A stretch of 64,000 nucleotides of DNA from Streptomyces xanthii (GCF_014621695.1 NZ_CP061281.1:682001-746000), one strand, 5' to 3'; numbered from the stretch's first letter, positions 28,850 to 37,602 are shown. Numbers and translations are program-made. Notes: generated from the sequence alone by a model not told the origin.

Positions 28850-30262
28850 ATGACCGCTTCCACGATCCGGACCACACCCGCCCCGGCGGACGACGACGCG
28901 GCAGCGACCGTCGCCCGTCTGCACGCGGCCTTCGCCGACGGCCGCACCAAGCCACTGGAGTGGCGCAAGGAGCAACTGCGCGCGCTGCGCCGCCTGCTGG
29001 TCGAGCAGGAGGACGCCTTCGTCGCCGCACTCCGCGCCGATCTCGGCAAGAGCGCCACGGAGGCCTACACGACCGAGATCGGGTTCACGCTCAACGAGAT
29101 CGACCACACCCTGCGCCATCTCGACCGCTGGCTGCGCCCCCGCCGCGTCTCCGTGCCGCTCGCGCTGCGCCCGGCCCAGGCCCGTACGGTGCGCGAGCCG
29201 CTCGGCACGGTGCTGGTCATCGCCCCGTGGAACTATCCGCTGCAGCTCGCCCTCGCCCCGATGGTCGGCGCGATCGCCGCGGGCAACAGTGTGGTCGTCA
29301 AACCGAGCGAGCTCGCCCCGGCGACCTCCGCGGCGCTCGCCCACTGGCTTCCCCGTGCGCTCGACCCGCAGGCGGTGGCCGTCGTCGAGGGCGGCGTCCC
29401 GGAGACCACGGCGCTGCTCGAGCAGCGTTTCGACCACATCTTCTACACGGGCAACGGCGCGGTCGGCCGTGTCGTCATGGCCGCCGCGGCCCGCCATCTC
29501 ACCCCGGTCACCCTGGAGTTGGGCGGGAAGAGCCCGGCGATCGTCGAGCCGGGCACGGATCTGGCCACGGCCGCCCGCCGCATCGCCTGGGGCAAGTTCA
29601 TGAACGCGGGGCAGACCTGCGTCGCCCCCGACTACCTCCTCGCGATCGGCGAGGCCGCCACGGAGATCGAGCCGCATCTGACGGCCGCGATCCGCGAGAT
29701 GTACGGGGCCGAACCCGCGCGGAGCGCCGACTACGGCCGCGTCGTGAACGAGCGCCACTTCGACCGTCTGACGGCGCTCCTCGACAGCGGCCGGATCGTC
29801 ACCGGCGGCGCCCACGACCGGGCGGACCGCTACCTGGCCCCGACCGTCCTCGCGGACGTGGACCCGGACGCGCCGGTGATGCGCGAGGAGATCTTCGGCC
29901 CGGTGCTGCCGATCCTGCGCGTCCCGGACCTGGACACCGCGATCGCCTTCGTCAACGCGCACGACAAGCCGCTGGCCCTGTACGCCTTCACGGACTCCGC
30001 CGTCACCAAGCGCCGCCTGACGACGGAGACCTCATCGGGCGCCCTGTCCTTCGGCGCCCCGAACGCCCATCTCGCCGTCCCCGGCCTGCCCTTCGGCGGT
30101 GTCGGCGAGAGCGGAATCGGCGGCTACCACGGCGAGCACAGCATCGACACGTTCAGCCACACCAAGCCGATCCTCGACAAGCCCCTGATCGGCGACCCGC
30201 TCCGCGTGGCCTACCCGCCGTTCAACCGCGTCAAGTCCGGCCTCCTGCGCCGCTTCCTCTGA
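28850..30262 (+). CDS. Aldehyde dehydrogenase family protein
   Basis: The 470-residue NAD(P)-dependent enzyme oxidises an aldehyde to its acid. Visible motifs are VIAPWNYPLQLALAP, KPSELAPATSAA for cofactor binding, VTLELGGKSPAIV with Glu223, and GQTCVAPDYLL with nucleophile Cys257. The length and the C-terminal FNRVKSGLLRRFL resemble class 3 (fatty/aromatic aldehyde) enzymes. ATG 28850 is preferred to 28838 because TATGCT ends seven bases earlier, the leaderless arrangement, while 28838 lies at the edge of the operator. Regulated by the divergent TetR gene by inference. Confidence 0.92.
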   Translation: MTASTIRTTPAPADDDAAATVARLHAAFADGRTKPLEWRKEQLRALRRLLVEQEDAFVAALRADLGKSATEAYTTEIGFTLNEIDHTLRHLDRWLRPRRVSVPLALRPAQARTVREPLGTVLVIAPWNYPLQLALAPMVGAIAAGNSVVVKPSELAPATSAALAHWLPRALDPQAVAVVEGGVPETTALLEQRFDHIFYTGNGAVGRVVMAAAARHLTPVTLELGGKSPAIVEPGTDLATAARRIAWGKFMNAGQTCVAPDYLLAIGEAATEIEPHLTAAIREMYGAEPARSADYGRVVNERHFDRLTALLDSGRIVTGGAHDRADRYLAPTVLADVDPDAPVMREEIFGPVLPILRVPDLDTAIAFVNAHDKPLALYAFTDSAVTKRRLTTETSSGALSFGAPNAHLAVPGLPFGGVGESGIGGYHGEHSIDTFSHTKPILDKPLIGDPLRVAYPPFNRVKSGLLRRFL

Positions 30263-30289
30263 CCGCGCCCGGGCGGGGAGCGACCGCCG

Positions 30290-30715
30290 TCAGCCGGCCT
30301 GCGGCCAGGGCCAGCCCAGCTGGAGGAACAGGCCGAGCCGGTCGCTCACCGCCCGGATCTCCGTGATCCTCCCCGCGGTCACGGTGAAGATCCAGATCGC
30401 CTCGTTCTCGAAGGCGCGGCCGGTCGGCTCCGGCATCCGCGCGTGCACACCGCCGTGGACGCCCCGCTGGGTGACCCGGGCGACCACTCGGTCGCCCTCG
30501 CCGATCAGTTCGTCCACCTGGACGGTGAGCGGGTCGAACGCGGCCAGTTGCTGACGCAGGCCCTCGAAGGCCGCCCCCGGCTCGTCGGCCTCCCCGTGAA
30601 TGATCTTGTTGTGGTCCACGACGCCGTCCGCCAGGAACCTCGGCAGGTCCTCCGGCCGGCGCGCGCTGACGGCCTCGAAGAAGCCCGCGACCACCTTCTT
30701 GTTGTCCTCCACCAC
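30290..30715 (-). CDS. SnoaL-like / NTF2-fold protein
   Basis: The 141-residue protein has the SnoaL ester-cyclase-like pattern: NKKVVAGFFEAVSARRPEDLPRFLADGVVDHN, then EGLRQQLAAFDPLTVQVDELIGEGDRVVARV and ENEAIWIFTVTAGRITEIRAV. NTF2-fold proteins of this size are cyclases, isomerases or ligand-binding proteins; the substrate is unknown. GTG 30715 (or 30712) is chosen because GGGGGAG lies five to eight bases upstream; the longer frame to 30793 has no such signal. Confidence 0.78.
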   Translation of the reverse strand: MVEDNKKVVAGFFEAVSARRPEDLPRFLADGVVDHNKIIHGEADEPGAAFEGLRQQLAAFDPLTVQVDELIGEGDRVVARVTQRGVHGGVHARMPEPTGRAFENEAIWIFTVTAGRITEIRAVSDRLGLFLQLGWPWPQAG

Positions 30716-30846
30716 GTCAACTCCCCCAGTCCGGTCGTGATTCGGCGCGAGCCTACTCAGGGGCCGTCGTGCGGAGTCCCAGTTTTCGATCAAGCAGTCG
30801 TCAGCATCCGGTCAAGCCGGGCACGGGCTCGGGTCGCGGGGCCCGG

Positions 30847-31908
30847 TCAGGGGTGCACGAGGATCTTCACGTGGGCGTCACGGCCCGCGCCGAGCAGGCT
30901 CTCGTAGCCGTCCTCGACCACCCGTTCCAGCGGGATGCGGGAGGTGATGAAGGGGGCCGCGTCGATCGTGCCGCGGGCCAGCGCGGCGATGACGGACGGG
31001 AAGTCCGTGCCCGCGTAGCCGATGCTCGACGTGTACGAGGTCTCGCTCATCATGAACTGTCCCGGCGTGATCGCCGCCGGCTGCTCCCACATGGCCAGGT
31101 TGACCAGGGTGCCGCGCTTGCGGAGGGAGCCGAGCGCGGTGTCGAGGGTGACCTGGAGGCCGGACGCGTCGAAGGCGGCGTCCACGCCGAGCCCGTCCGT
31201 CAGCTCCCGCACGCGGGCGAGGACGTCGTCCCGCGTGGGGTCGAGCACGGCCCCGGCGCCCAGGCGCTCCGCCAACTCCTTGCGCGCCGCGCTGAGTTCG
31301 CTGACCGCGACGAGACGGGCGCCGGTCGCGTTCAGCGCGGACAGCAGACCCAGACCGATGGGTCCCGCGCCCACGACCAGCGCGGCGGCGCCGGGCGGGA
31401 GGGCGGCACGGCGCACGGCGTGCCAGGCGACGGCGAGGGGTTCGACGAGGGCGCCGACGTCGGTGCCGACGCCGTCGGGCAGCCGGTGCACCATGCGGGG
31501 CGGCAGCACGACGTACTCGGACAGGCCGCCGCCCCAGCCGTTGATGCCGACGAATCCGCACCGCTGACAGAGGTTGTAGTCGCCGTGCCGGCAGTACGCG
31601 CAGGTGTCGTCGTAGATCTCCGGCTCGACGCACACGGCGTCGCCGACGGCGAGTCCGGTGACGCCCTCGCCGATCTCGGTGACGTGGCCGGCGAACTCGT
31701 GCCCCATGACGGCGGGGGCCTGTTCGCCGGTCAGCGGGTGCGGGTGGTCGAGGCCGAACGCGGCCGGTCCCGCCTGGTAGAGGTGCAGGTCGGAGCCGCA
31801 GATCCCGCACCAGTCGACTTTGATCTTGACGGTGCCGGGCCGCAGTTCGGGCTCGGGGATGTCCTCCAGGCGGAGGTCCTTCGGTCCGTGCAGGCGCAGT
31901 GCGCGCAT
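30847..31908 (-). CDS. Zinc-binding alcohol dehydrogenase (2,3-butanediol dehydrogenase-like)
   Basis: The 353-residue MDR enzyme shows the catalytic-zinc motif CGICGSDLHLYQ, GHEFAGHVTEIGEG, the structural-zinc cysteines in CAYCRHGDYNLCQRC, and the NAD site VVGAGPIGLGLL. EPLAVAWHAVRR is typical of the 2,3-butanediol/sorbitol dehydrogenase branch. GAAAGGA lies 11 bases before ATG 31908. It is downstream of the VOC gene on the same strand with a gap of about 20 bases, so the two form an operon read away from the PadR gene. Confidence 0.9.
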   Translation of the reverse strand: MRALRLHGPKDLRLEDIPEPELRPGTVKIKVDWCGICGSDLHLYQAGPAAFGLDHPHPLTGEQAPAVMGHEFAGHVTEIGEGVTGLAVGDAVCVEPEIYDDTCAYCRHGDYNLCQRCGFVGINGWGGGLSEYVVLPPRMVHRLPDGVGTDVGALVEPLAVAWHAVRRAALPPGAAALVVGAGPIGLGLLSALNATGARLVAVSELSAARKELAERLGAGAVLDPTRDDVLARVRELTDGLGVDAAFDASGLQVTLDTALGSLRKRGTLVNLAMWEQPAAITPGQFMMSETSYTSSIGYAGTDFPSVIAALARGTIDAAPFITSRIPLERVVEDGYESLLGAGRDAHVKILVHP

Positions 31909-31928
31909 GGTCGCCGGGTCCTTTCCGG

Positions 31929-32474
31929 TCAGGGAACGGTGATCTCGCGGACGGGGTCGCTGCCGTCCCAGCCGGCCGCGGCCGCCCGGATCGCGTCGAA
32001 GAAGCCGCCCCACTGGGCGGTCTCGATGACCTCGACGACGGTGCCGCCGTGCTCCTCGGTGGGCAGATAGGCGAATCGGCTGCCGGGGCCCGAGTCTCCG
32101 TGGTGGTAGGGCTCGACGTCGGCCTCGGCGAAGCGGGCGAGGAACGCGTCGTAGGTGTCGTCGCCCTCGCCCGTGACGAAGTGCCCGACGTGGTGCAGGC
32201 CTTCGCCGCGCTCCTCGAGGAAGTCGCGGTAGGCGCTGGGGGCCTGCGGGTTGAGCTGCTGGATGAGCTCGATCTGCACGTCGCCCGCCTGGGCGATGCC
32301 GACGGCGATGCGGGCGTCGGTGGGCTCGCCCAGGTAGAAGGTCCGGCCGACGGCGGCCTGCGGGAAGTAGAAGAAGGGGCCGACGCCGAGGTTCGTCGTC
32401 CAGTGCCGCATGGCGGCCTCGACGTCCTTCACGACGTAGCCGAGCTGGTCTATCGATCCGATCGAGGGGGGCAC
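31929..32474 (-). CDS. VOC-superfamily protein
   Basis: The 181-residue protein has one or two VOC beta-alpha modules: DQLGYVVKDVEAAMRHW at the start, GDVQIELIQQLNPQAPS and HHVGHFVTGEGDDTYDAF in the middle, and GGTVVEVIETAQWGGFFDAI at the end. His and Glu at the expected metal positions are present. Similar proteins include methylmalonyl-CoA epimerase-like enzymes and lactoylglutathione lyase relatives. GTG 32474 is selected because AGGAGG is four bases upstream. It is the first gene of the operon divergent from padR. Confidence 0.85.
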   Translation of the reverse strand: MPPSIGSIDQLGYVVKDVEAAMRHWTTNLGVGPFFYFPQAAVGRTFYLGEPTDARIAVGIAQAGDVQIELIQQLNPQAPSAYRDFLEERGEGLHHVGHFVTGEGDDTYDAFLARFAEADVEPYHHGDSGPGSRFAYLPTEEHGGTVVEVIETAQWGGFFDAIRAAAAGWDGSDPVREITVP

Positions 32475-32583
32475 CTGTCCTCCTGAGCGAGGGTGCGGAG
32501 ACGGAGGGGAGAGCACCGGACCGGGTGCGCTCCGATGACGGGGCCGCTGCCGGTGGTTCACGGACCGGCAGCCCAGTAGGTTG

Positions 32584-32608
32584 CCTATATATATGGAAGA
32601 TATATAGG
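32584..32608. promoter_or_regulatory. A/T-rich palindrome, PadR operator candidate
   Basis: CCTATATAT (32584-32592) and ATATATAGG (32600-32608) are perfect inverted arms around seven bases. The site lies between the divergent VOC and padR genes, its right end touching the padR ribosome site, so binding would repress padR itself. In 72% GC DNA an 18-base A/T-rich palindrome is very unlikely by chance. Confidence 0.75.
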
Positions 32609-32620
32609 GGAGGCAAGACC

Positions 32621-33154
32621 TTGGCGAGGACCGAACTGACGGCGACGGCCTGGACCGCCCTCGGCTTCATCGCCGTGCGCCCGCGTTCCGGCTACGAGAT
32701 CAAGCGGGCCTGCGCGGAGACGGTGGACGCCTTCTGGGGGGTGAGCTACGCCCAGCTGTATCCGCAGCTCAAGCGCCTCCAGGAGGAAGGGCTCATCACG
32801 GGTCAGGAGTCCTCGGGCGGCCGTCGGCAGGTGATCTGGCAGGCCACCGAGAAGGGCCGGCGGGCCCTGGACGAGTGGCTGGTGCAGCCGCCCGCGGCGC
32901 CGCAACTGCGTGACGAGGCGCTGCTGAAGCTGCTTTTCGTGCAGTCGCTCAGTCCGGCGCACGCCCTGCCGCTGATCCGCGCCAAGCGCCGCGAGTTCGA
33001 GGCCTGGCTCGCCCGGTTCACCCCCGAGGAGACGGAGGGCTCGCCGGGTCCGGCCGATCTGCTCCACTCGTACGCGCTGACCATGGCCCGGGCGGGCCTG
33101 ACCTGGTGCGACACGGCCGAGCAGGCACTGACCGGGGCGCCCGGGAACCCGTAG
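32621..33154 (+). CDS. PadR-family transcriptional regulator
   Basis: The 177-residue protein has the PadR winged helix (AWTALGFIAVRPRSGYEIKR, then FWGVSYAQLYPQLKRLQEEGLI with SSGGRRQVIWQATEKGRRALDEWL as the wing) and a C-terminal Vir_act_alpha_C dimerisation helix. The start is TTG 32621, the only start in frame with GGGGAGG at 32607-32613, seven bases upstream. It is divergent from the VOC/dehydrogenase operon, and its promoter holds the palindrome at 32584-32608. Confidence 0.88.
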   Translation: MARTELTATAWTALGFIAVRPRSGYEIKRACAETVDAFWGVSYAQLYPQLKRLQEEGLITGQESSGGRRQVIWQATEKGRRALDEWLVQPPAAPQLRDEALLKLLFVQSLSPAHALPLIRAKRREFEAWLARFTPEETEGSPGPADLLHSYALTMARAGLTWCDTAEQALTGAPGNP

Positions 33155-33402
33155 CCCGCCGCCGGGTCTCCCCCGATCTCCCTCGGTCTCCCACTGAGCG
33201 GGAAGACGGGCTTGTTGCTCCCCGGCCCTCGGATGGAACGTTCAGGGACTCCCGCAGGGCCAGGGAGACAGGGCGCGTCACCGGCATCGCCGGCACGGAT
33301 CGGACCGGGTCCACGCCCCGCCGCCCGAGCGCACGCCTGAAGACCCCCTCTTGCGGCGCGCGCCTCGGCCACAGCTCGGTTTCAGTGAAGGGAACAGTCA
33401 CA

Positions 33403-35052
33403 GTGGACTGGGATCACGAGTACGACGTAGTGGTGGTCGGTTCCGGTGGAGGCGGCCTGACCGCCGCGATCACCGCGCAGCTGCACGGCATGTCCGCCCT
33501 GGTGGTGGAGAAGACCGACCGGTACGGCGGCTCGACCGCACTGTCCGGCGGCGGTCTGTGGATACCCGACAACCTGTATCTCCAGCAGGCGGGTGAGGTC
33601 GACACGTTCGACAACGCCATGGACTACCTGGACGCCACCGTGGGCGACCAGGTCAGCCGGGAACGCAAGGCGGCCTATCTGACGCGCGGCCCGCAGATGC
33701 TGCGCTTCCTGCACGAGCGCACGGACTGGGTGCGGTTCAAGTACGTGCCCGGGTACGCGGACTACTATCCCGAGCGCAAGGGCGGCAGGCCGCGCGGCCG
33801 GACCATCGAGCCGGAGACGCTGGACCTGCGCAAGCTCGGCCCGGAGCGGGAGAAGCTGCGCACCAACGAGCTGCCCACGTACGGCCTGACCATCACACAG
33901 TACGACTTCCGGTTCCTGAACATGGCGGCCCGCACGTGGAAGGGCCGCAGGACGGCGGTGAAGATGGCGGCGGCCGCCGCCAAGAACCTCCTCGCCGGCA
34001 AGAAGATGGCGGCGCTCGGCACCGCGCTCGTCGGCCGGCTGCGGCTCGCGCTCGCCGCGTCCGGCGGCGGCCTGTGGCTCGACTCTCCGTTCCGTGAGCT
34101 GGTGCTGGAGGACGGCAAGGTCGTCGGTCTGCGCGTCGAGAGGGACGGCCGCACGGTGACCGTGCGGGCGCGGCGCGGTGTCCTGTTCGCCGCCGGCGGC
34201 TTCTCGCACAGTCAGGAGCTGCGCGAGAAGTACCTGCCGCGGCCCACGTCCGCGGACTGGACGCACTCGTCGCCCGGCCAGGTCGGCGAGGTGCTCACGG
34301 CGGGCATCGAGGCGGGCGCCGCGCTCGCCCTCATGGACAAGGTGTGGGGCGCTCCGTCCACGCCGGTCCCGGGCGGCGGGCTGTTCTTCCTGGTCGCCGA
34401 CCGCGCGATCCCCGGCATGGTGATCGTGAACGGTGACGGCGAGCGGTTCGTCAACGAGGCCGCTCCGTATCACGAGTTCGTGGACCGCATGTACGCGAGC
34501 CCGAGCGCGCCCGAGAACTCGTGGATCATCCTCGACTCGGTCGCCCGCAAGCGCTACCCGTTCCTCGGTCTGGTCCCCGGGCAGAAGTTCCCGAAGGCGT
34601 TCGAGGAGGAGGGCATTCTCAAGACGGCCGACTCGGTGCGCGAGCTGGCCGGCAAGATCGGTGTCCCGGCCGACCGGCTTGAGGCGACGCTCCAGCGCTT
34701 CAACTCCCTCGCGCAGCAGGGCCGTGACGCCGACTTCGGCCGCGGCGACAGCACGTACGACCGCTACTACGGCGACCCGACGCTGCCGAACCCGAACCTG
34801 CACCCGCTCACCCAGGGCCCGTACTACGCCCTGCCGGTGAAGCCCGGCGACCTCGGCACCAAGGGCGGTCTGCTCACCGACGAGCACGCCCGCGTCCTGC
34901 GCGAGGACGGCTCACCGATCGACGGCCTGTACGCCACCGGCAACTGCTCGGCGGCCGTCATGGGCGACACCTACCCGGGCCCCGGCTCCACCATCGGCCC
35001 CTCCATGACCTTCGGCTACGTCGCCGCGACCCACATGAAGGACGCCTCATGA
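33403..35052 (+). CDS. kstD: FAD-dependent 3-ketosteroid Delta-1-dehydrogenase family protein
   Basis: The 549-residue flavoprotein starts at GTG 33403 after GAAGGGA. YDVVVVGSGGGGLTAAITA is the Rossmann FAD motif, followed by EKTDRYGGSTALSGGGLWIPDN, diagnostic of the KstD/fumarate-reductase-like family. The C-terminal YPGPGSTIGPSMTFGYVAA contributes to the FAD pocket. KstD inserts a 1,2 double bond in ring A of 3-keto-steroids. The steroid role is supported by the coupled KshA-like gene downstream (ATGA overlap); the exact steroid substrate is not readable. Confidence 0.85.
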   Translation: MDWDHEYDVVVVGSGGGGLTAAITAQLHGMSALVVEKTDRYGGSTALSGGGLWIPDNLYLQQAGEVDTFDNAMDYLDATVGDQVSRERKAAYLTRGPQMLRFLHERTDWVRFKYVPGYADYYPERKGGRPRGRTIEPETLDLRKLGPEREKLRTNELPTYGLTITQYDFRFLNMAARTWKGRRTAVKMAAAAAKNLLAGKKMAALGTALVGRLRLALAASGGGLWLDSPFRELVLEDGKVVGLRVERDGRTVTVRARRGVLFAAGGFSHSQELREKYLPRPTSADWTHSSPGQVGEVLTAGIEAGAALALMDKVWGAPSTPVPGGGLFFLVADRAIPGMVIVNGDGERFVNEAAPYHEFVDRMYASPSAPENSWIILDSVARKRYPFLGLVPGQKFPKAFEEEGILKTADSVRELAGKIGVPADRLEATLQRFNSLAQQGRDADFGRGDSTYDRYYGDPTLPNPNLHPLTQGPYYALPVKPGDLGTKGGLLTDEHARVLREDGSPIDGLYATGNCSAAVMGDTYPGPGSTIGPSMTFGYVAATHMKDAS

Positions 35053-36200
35053 GCTCGTTCCACACGATCAGGACCGGCGCGATGCCGGACCGCTTCGCCC
35101 GCGGCTGGCACTGCCTGGGCCTCGCGGACAGTTTCAAGGACGGCAAGCCGCACCAGATCGAGGCCTTCGGCACCAAGCTCGTGGTGTTCCAGGGCGAGAG
35201 CGGCGAGCTGCACGTCCTCAACGCCTACTGCCCGCACATGGGCGGAGACCTGAGCCAGGGCAGCATCAAGGGGGACGCGGTCGCCTGCCCGTTCCACGAC
35301 TGGCGCTGGTCGGGCGACGGCAAGTGCGCCGCGATCCCCTACGCGCGCCGCGTGCCGCGCACGGCCAGGACCCGGAGCTGGGCCACGCTGGAGGAGAACA
35401 AGCAGCTCTTCGTCTGGCACGACCCGCAGGGCAATCCGCCGATCCCCGAGCAGGCGATCCCGAGGATCGAGGGCGCGTTCAGCGACGAGTGGAGCCAGTG
35501 GACCTGGAACCAGATCCTCATCGAGGGCTCGCACCCGCGCGAGATCGTCGACAACAACTCGGACATGGCGCACTTCTTCTACGTGCACTACTCCTTCCCC
35601 ACGTACTTCAAGAACGTCCTCGACGGGCACACGGCGGCCCAGCAGATGAACTTCGAGTACCGTCAGGACTACGACCTCGGCATGGTCCCGCCGGGCACGG
35701 AGCCCGCGGTGAACCGCTCCGAGGCCGCGTACTACGGCCCCTCCTACATGATCGACTACCTGTGGAGCCCGGTCGGCGGCGGCCAGGAGCTGGAGGCGGT
35801 CCTGATCAACAGTCACTACCCGGTCCGCCAGGACGCGTTCATGCTGCAGTTCGGCGTGATCGTGAAGAAGCTGCCCGGAATGGACAACGAGGCGGCGAAC
35901 GCGGCGGCCCGGCAGTTCGGCGCCGGCGTCGAGATCGGCTTCCGCCAGGACGCGGAGATCTGGCAGAACAAGGCCCGCGTCGACAACCCGCTCCTCACCG
36001 AGGAGGACGGCCCGATCTACCAACTGCGCCGCTGGTACCAGCAGTTCTACGTCGACGTGGAGGACATCACCCCGGAGATGACCAACCGCTTCGAGTTCGA
36101 GCTGGACACCAGCCGCGCCGACAAGGTCTGGCGCGAGGAGGTAGCGGAGAACCTGGCGGCGGGCCGCACGGTCTCCCACACGAGCACCATCTCCTCCTGA
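35049..36200 (+). CDS. kshA: Rieske oxygenase, 3-ketosteroid 9-alpha-hydroxylase oxygenase (KshA-like)
   Basis: The 383-residue protein has a Rieske domain with Cys61-x-His63 and Cys80-x2-His83 (CPHMGGDL and CPFHDW), then a catalytic iron domain with SDMAHFFYVHYSFPTYFKN, which holds His175 and His180. That motif is characteristic of KshA, which hydroxylates C9 of steroids and, together with KstD, opens ring B. It starts with ATG overlapping the kstD stop. The reductase partner KshB is not encoded nearby, so electrons must come from elsewhere. Confidence 0.85.
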   Translation: MSSFHTIRTGAMPDRFARGWHCLGLADSFKDGKPHQIEAFGTKLVVFQGESGELHVLNAYCPHMGGDLSQGSIKGDAVACPFHDWRWSGDGKCAAIPYARRVPRTARTRSWATLEENKQLFVWHDPQGNPPIPEQAIPRIEGAFSDEWSQWTWNQILIEGSHPREIVDNNSDMAHFFYVHYSFPTYFKNVLDGHTAAQQMNFEYRQDYDLGMVPPGTEPAVNRSEAAYYGPSYMIDYLWSPVGGGQELEAVLINSHYPVRQDAFMLQFGVIVKKLPGMDNEAANAAARQFGAGVEIGFRQDAEIWQNKARVDNPLLTEEDGPIYQLRRWYQQFYVDVEDITPEMTNRFEFELDTSRADKVWREEVAENLAAGRTVSHTSTISS

Positions 36201-36210
36201 CCCGCACACT

Positions 36211-36248
36211 CCCTCATGGCCGCCTCGGTACGGTGGCGGTCATGAGGG
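36211..36248. terminator. Bidirectional hairpin terminator
   Basis: CCCTCATGGCCGCC (36211-36224) pairs with GGCGGTCATGAGGG (36235-36248) at 13 of 14 positions around a ten-base loop. It separates the rightward kshA gene from the leftward HIT-like gene, so it can end both transcripts. Confidence 0.75.
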
Positions 36249-36261
36249 ATGTGCGCGTGGT

Positions 36262-36894
36262 TCAGGCCGTGGGCGTGCCGGACGCCTCGGCCGCCGTACG
36301 TGTGCCGCCGGCGGACTTGAGGAGGGACTCGGCCACCTGGTCCGCGTCCGCGTCCGCGAGGTCCGCCGGGTATTCGGGGAGCAGGTCGTCCCAGACGGGG
36401 AGCCAGGAGCCGTACATCTGGGTCTGGCCCTCGGGGCGGGCGAAGAACCAGATGTGCAGGTGGGCGCCGCCGTCGCCGATGCGGTAGACGTGGGCGCGGG
36501 AGATGTGCGGCAGGGCCTGTACGTGGCGGACGATGTGGGTCGTCAGTACGCCCAGTTCGGCGGCCAGTTCATCGGGCAGGTCCGCCATGTCGTAGTGGTC
36601 GCGCGGGTGCAGCATGAGGACCAGGGGAACGCCGACCTCCTGGACGCGGGTCAGGCGCCAGCGTTCGTTGAACCAGATGCCCTGGTCGCGGCGGCCGCAC
36701 GAGCCGCACTCCGCCGGGTCCTCACCGTGCCGCGGGGGCTCCGGGACGACCGGCGGGCGCAGCGGCGTGACGCTCAGGCCCTCCTGTTCGAAGGGGCTGA
36801 TCTCCCACCCGGTCATCCGGGCCAGGGGGAGGCGGTGCGCGTCGTCGGTGGCGGCGAGCGCGTGCTCGTAGAACTCATCAGGTGTCATGGCCAT
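36262..36894 (-). CDS. HIT-like (histidine triad-related) protein
   Basis: The 210-residue protein shows a HIT-like core: VPLVLMLHPRDHYDMADLPDELAAELG, then the histidine motif GDGGAHLHIWFFARP near residue 150. A CGSCG pair (about residues 65-69) may bind zinc, as in some galactose-1-phosphate uridylyltransferase relatives. The third histidine of a classical triad (HxHxHxx) is replaced by hydrophobic residues, so nucleotide hydrolysis is not assured. It lies 15 bases downstream of the Mrr-like gene on the same strand. ATG 36888 is an alternative start. Confidence 0.72.
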   Translation of the reverse strand: MAMTPDEFYEHALAATDDAHRLPLARMTGWEISPFEQEGLSVTPLRPPVVPEPPRHGEDPAECGSCGRRDQGIWFNERWRLTRVQEVGVPLVLMLHPRDHYDMADLPDELAAELGVLTTHIVRHVQALPHISRAHVYRIGDGGAHLHIWFFARPEGQTQMYGSWLPVWDDLLPEYPADLADADADQVAESLLKSAGGTRTAAEASGTPTA

Positions 36895-36909
36895 GCGGCG
36901 AAGATTAGT

Positions 36910-37602
36910 TCAGGCCGTCGAGCGTCTTTTCGTCCTGCCGTCGCCCTGGCCGTTGAGCGGGATCAGGGTGTCGAGGTGGGCGCCCTTGACCCAGGCGCCG
37001 AGCAGGTCGCGGTGCAGGGCGACGACGTCCTGGCGCGAGGCGAGACCCTGCGCGGCCTTGGTGAACGTACGGCAGGTGGTGACGAACAGGGCGACGTCCG
37101 CGCCGTGTTCGGGCCGGGCGGTGCCGACGAACTTCTGCATGTCCTGGGAGGACACGCTGCGGTCGGGCGCGTACTTCTTGCACTGGACGACGAGTTTGCG
37201 CCCGTCGGGGAGCCGGCCGACGACATCGGCGCCGAGGTCTCCGCTCTTGCCGCTGACGACGACCTTCGTGCAGCCGTCCCGGCGGCACAGCTCGGCGACG
37301 TACTGCTCGAACTCCTGCCAGGACAGCGCGTCGACCTCCGTCATCGACCGTTCCCTGGCCTTCTCCGCCTCCTCCTCTCGCCAGAGACGGTCCTGGCCGA
37401 CCGCGTTCCGGTGGGCCCGCCACAGGGCCCAGCCGACGCCGCCCGCCACGACGACCCCGGCGACGGCCGCGGCCACGGGCCACACCTGGTCCCAGTTCAC
37501 CGCCAGCCACACGGCGGCGATCGCGGCCGCGCCCGCTCCGAGGCCCTGCAGCTTGCGGCGCGTGCCCTTGGGTAACCGGCCGCGCCCTCGACGTGCTGCC
37601 AT
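36910..37602 (-). CDS. Membrane-anchored Mrr-like (PD-(D/E)xK) nuclease
   Basis: The 230-residue protein starts with a basic segment and two adjacent hydrophobic helices (GAGAAAIAAVWLAVNW and VAAAVAGVVVAGGVGWALW). A charged linker follows, and then an Mrr_cat nuclease domain (from about residue 90). The active-site pattern is visible: WQEFEQYVAELC with Glu, GDLGADVVGRL with Asp, and VVQCKKYA with the QxK signature. Mrr enzymes cleave modified DNA; the membrane anchor is typical of a subgroup of unknown role. GGGGGAG lies about 11 bases upstream of ATG 37602; GTG 37605 is possible. Confidence 0.82.
   Translation of the reverse strand: MAARRGRGRLPKGTRRKLQGLGAGAAAIAAVWLAVNWDQVWPVAAAVAGVVVAGGVGWALWRAHRNAVGQDRLWREEEAEKARERSMTEVDALSWQEFEQYVAELCRRDGCTKVVVSGKSGDLGADVVGRLPDGRKLVVQCKKYAPDRSVSSQDMQKFVGTARPEHGADVALFVTTCRTFTKAAQGLASRQDVVALHRDLLGAWVKGAHLDTLIPLNGQGDGRTKRRSTA

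Noticed and set aside
33106..33402. N-terminal extension of the KstD-like protein
   Set aside because: The upstream in-frame segment overlaps the end of padR and lacks a ribosome site. GTG 33403 gives the normal family N-terminus.
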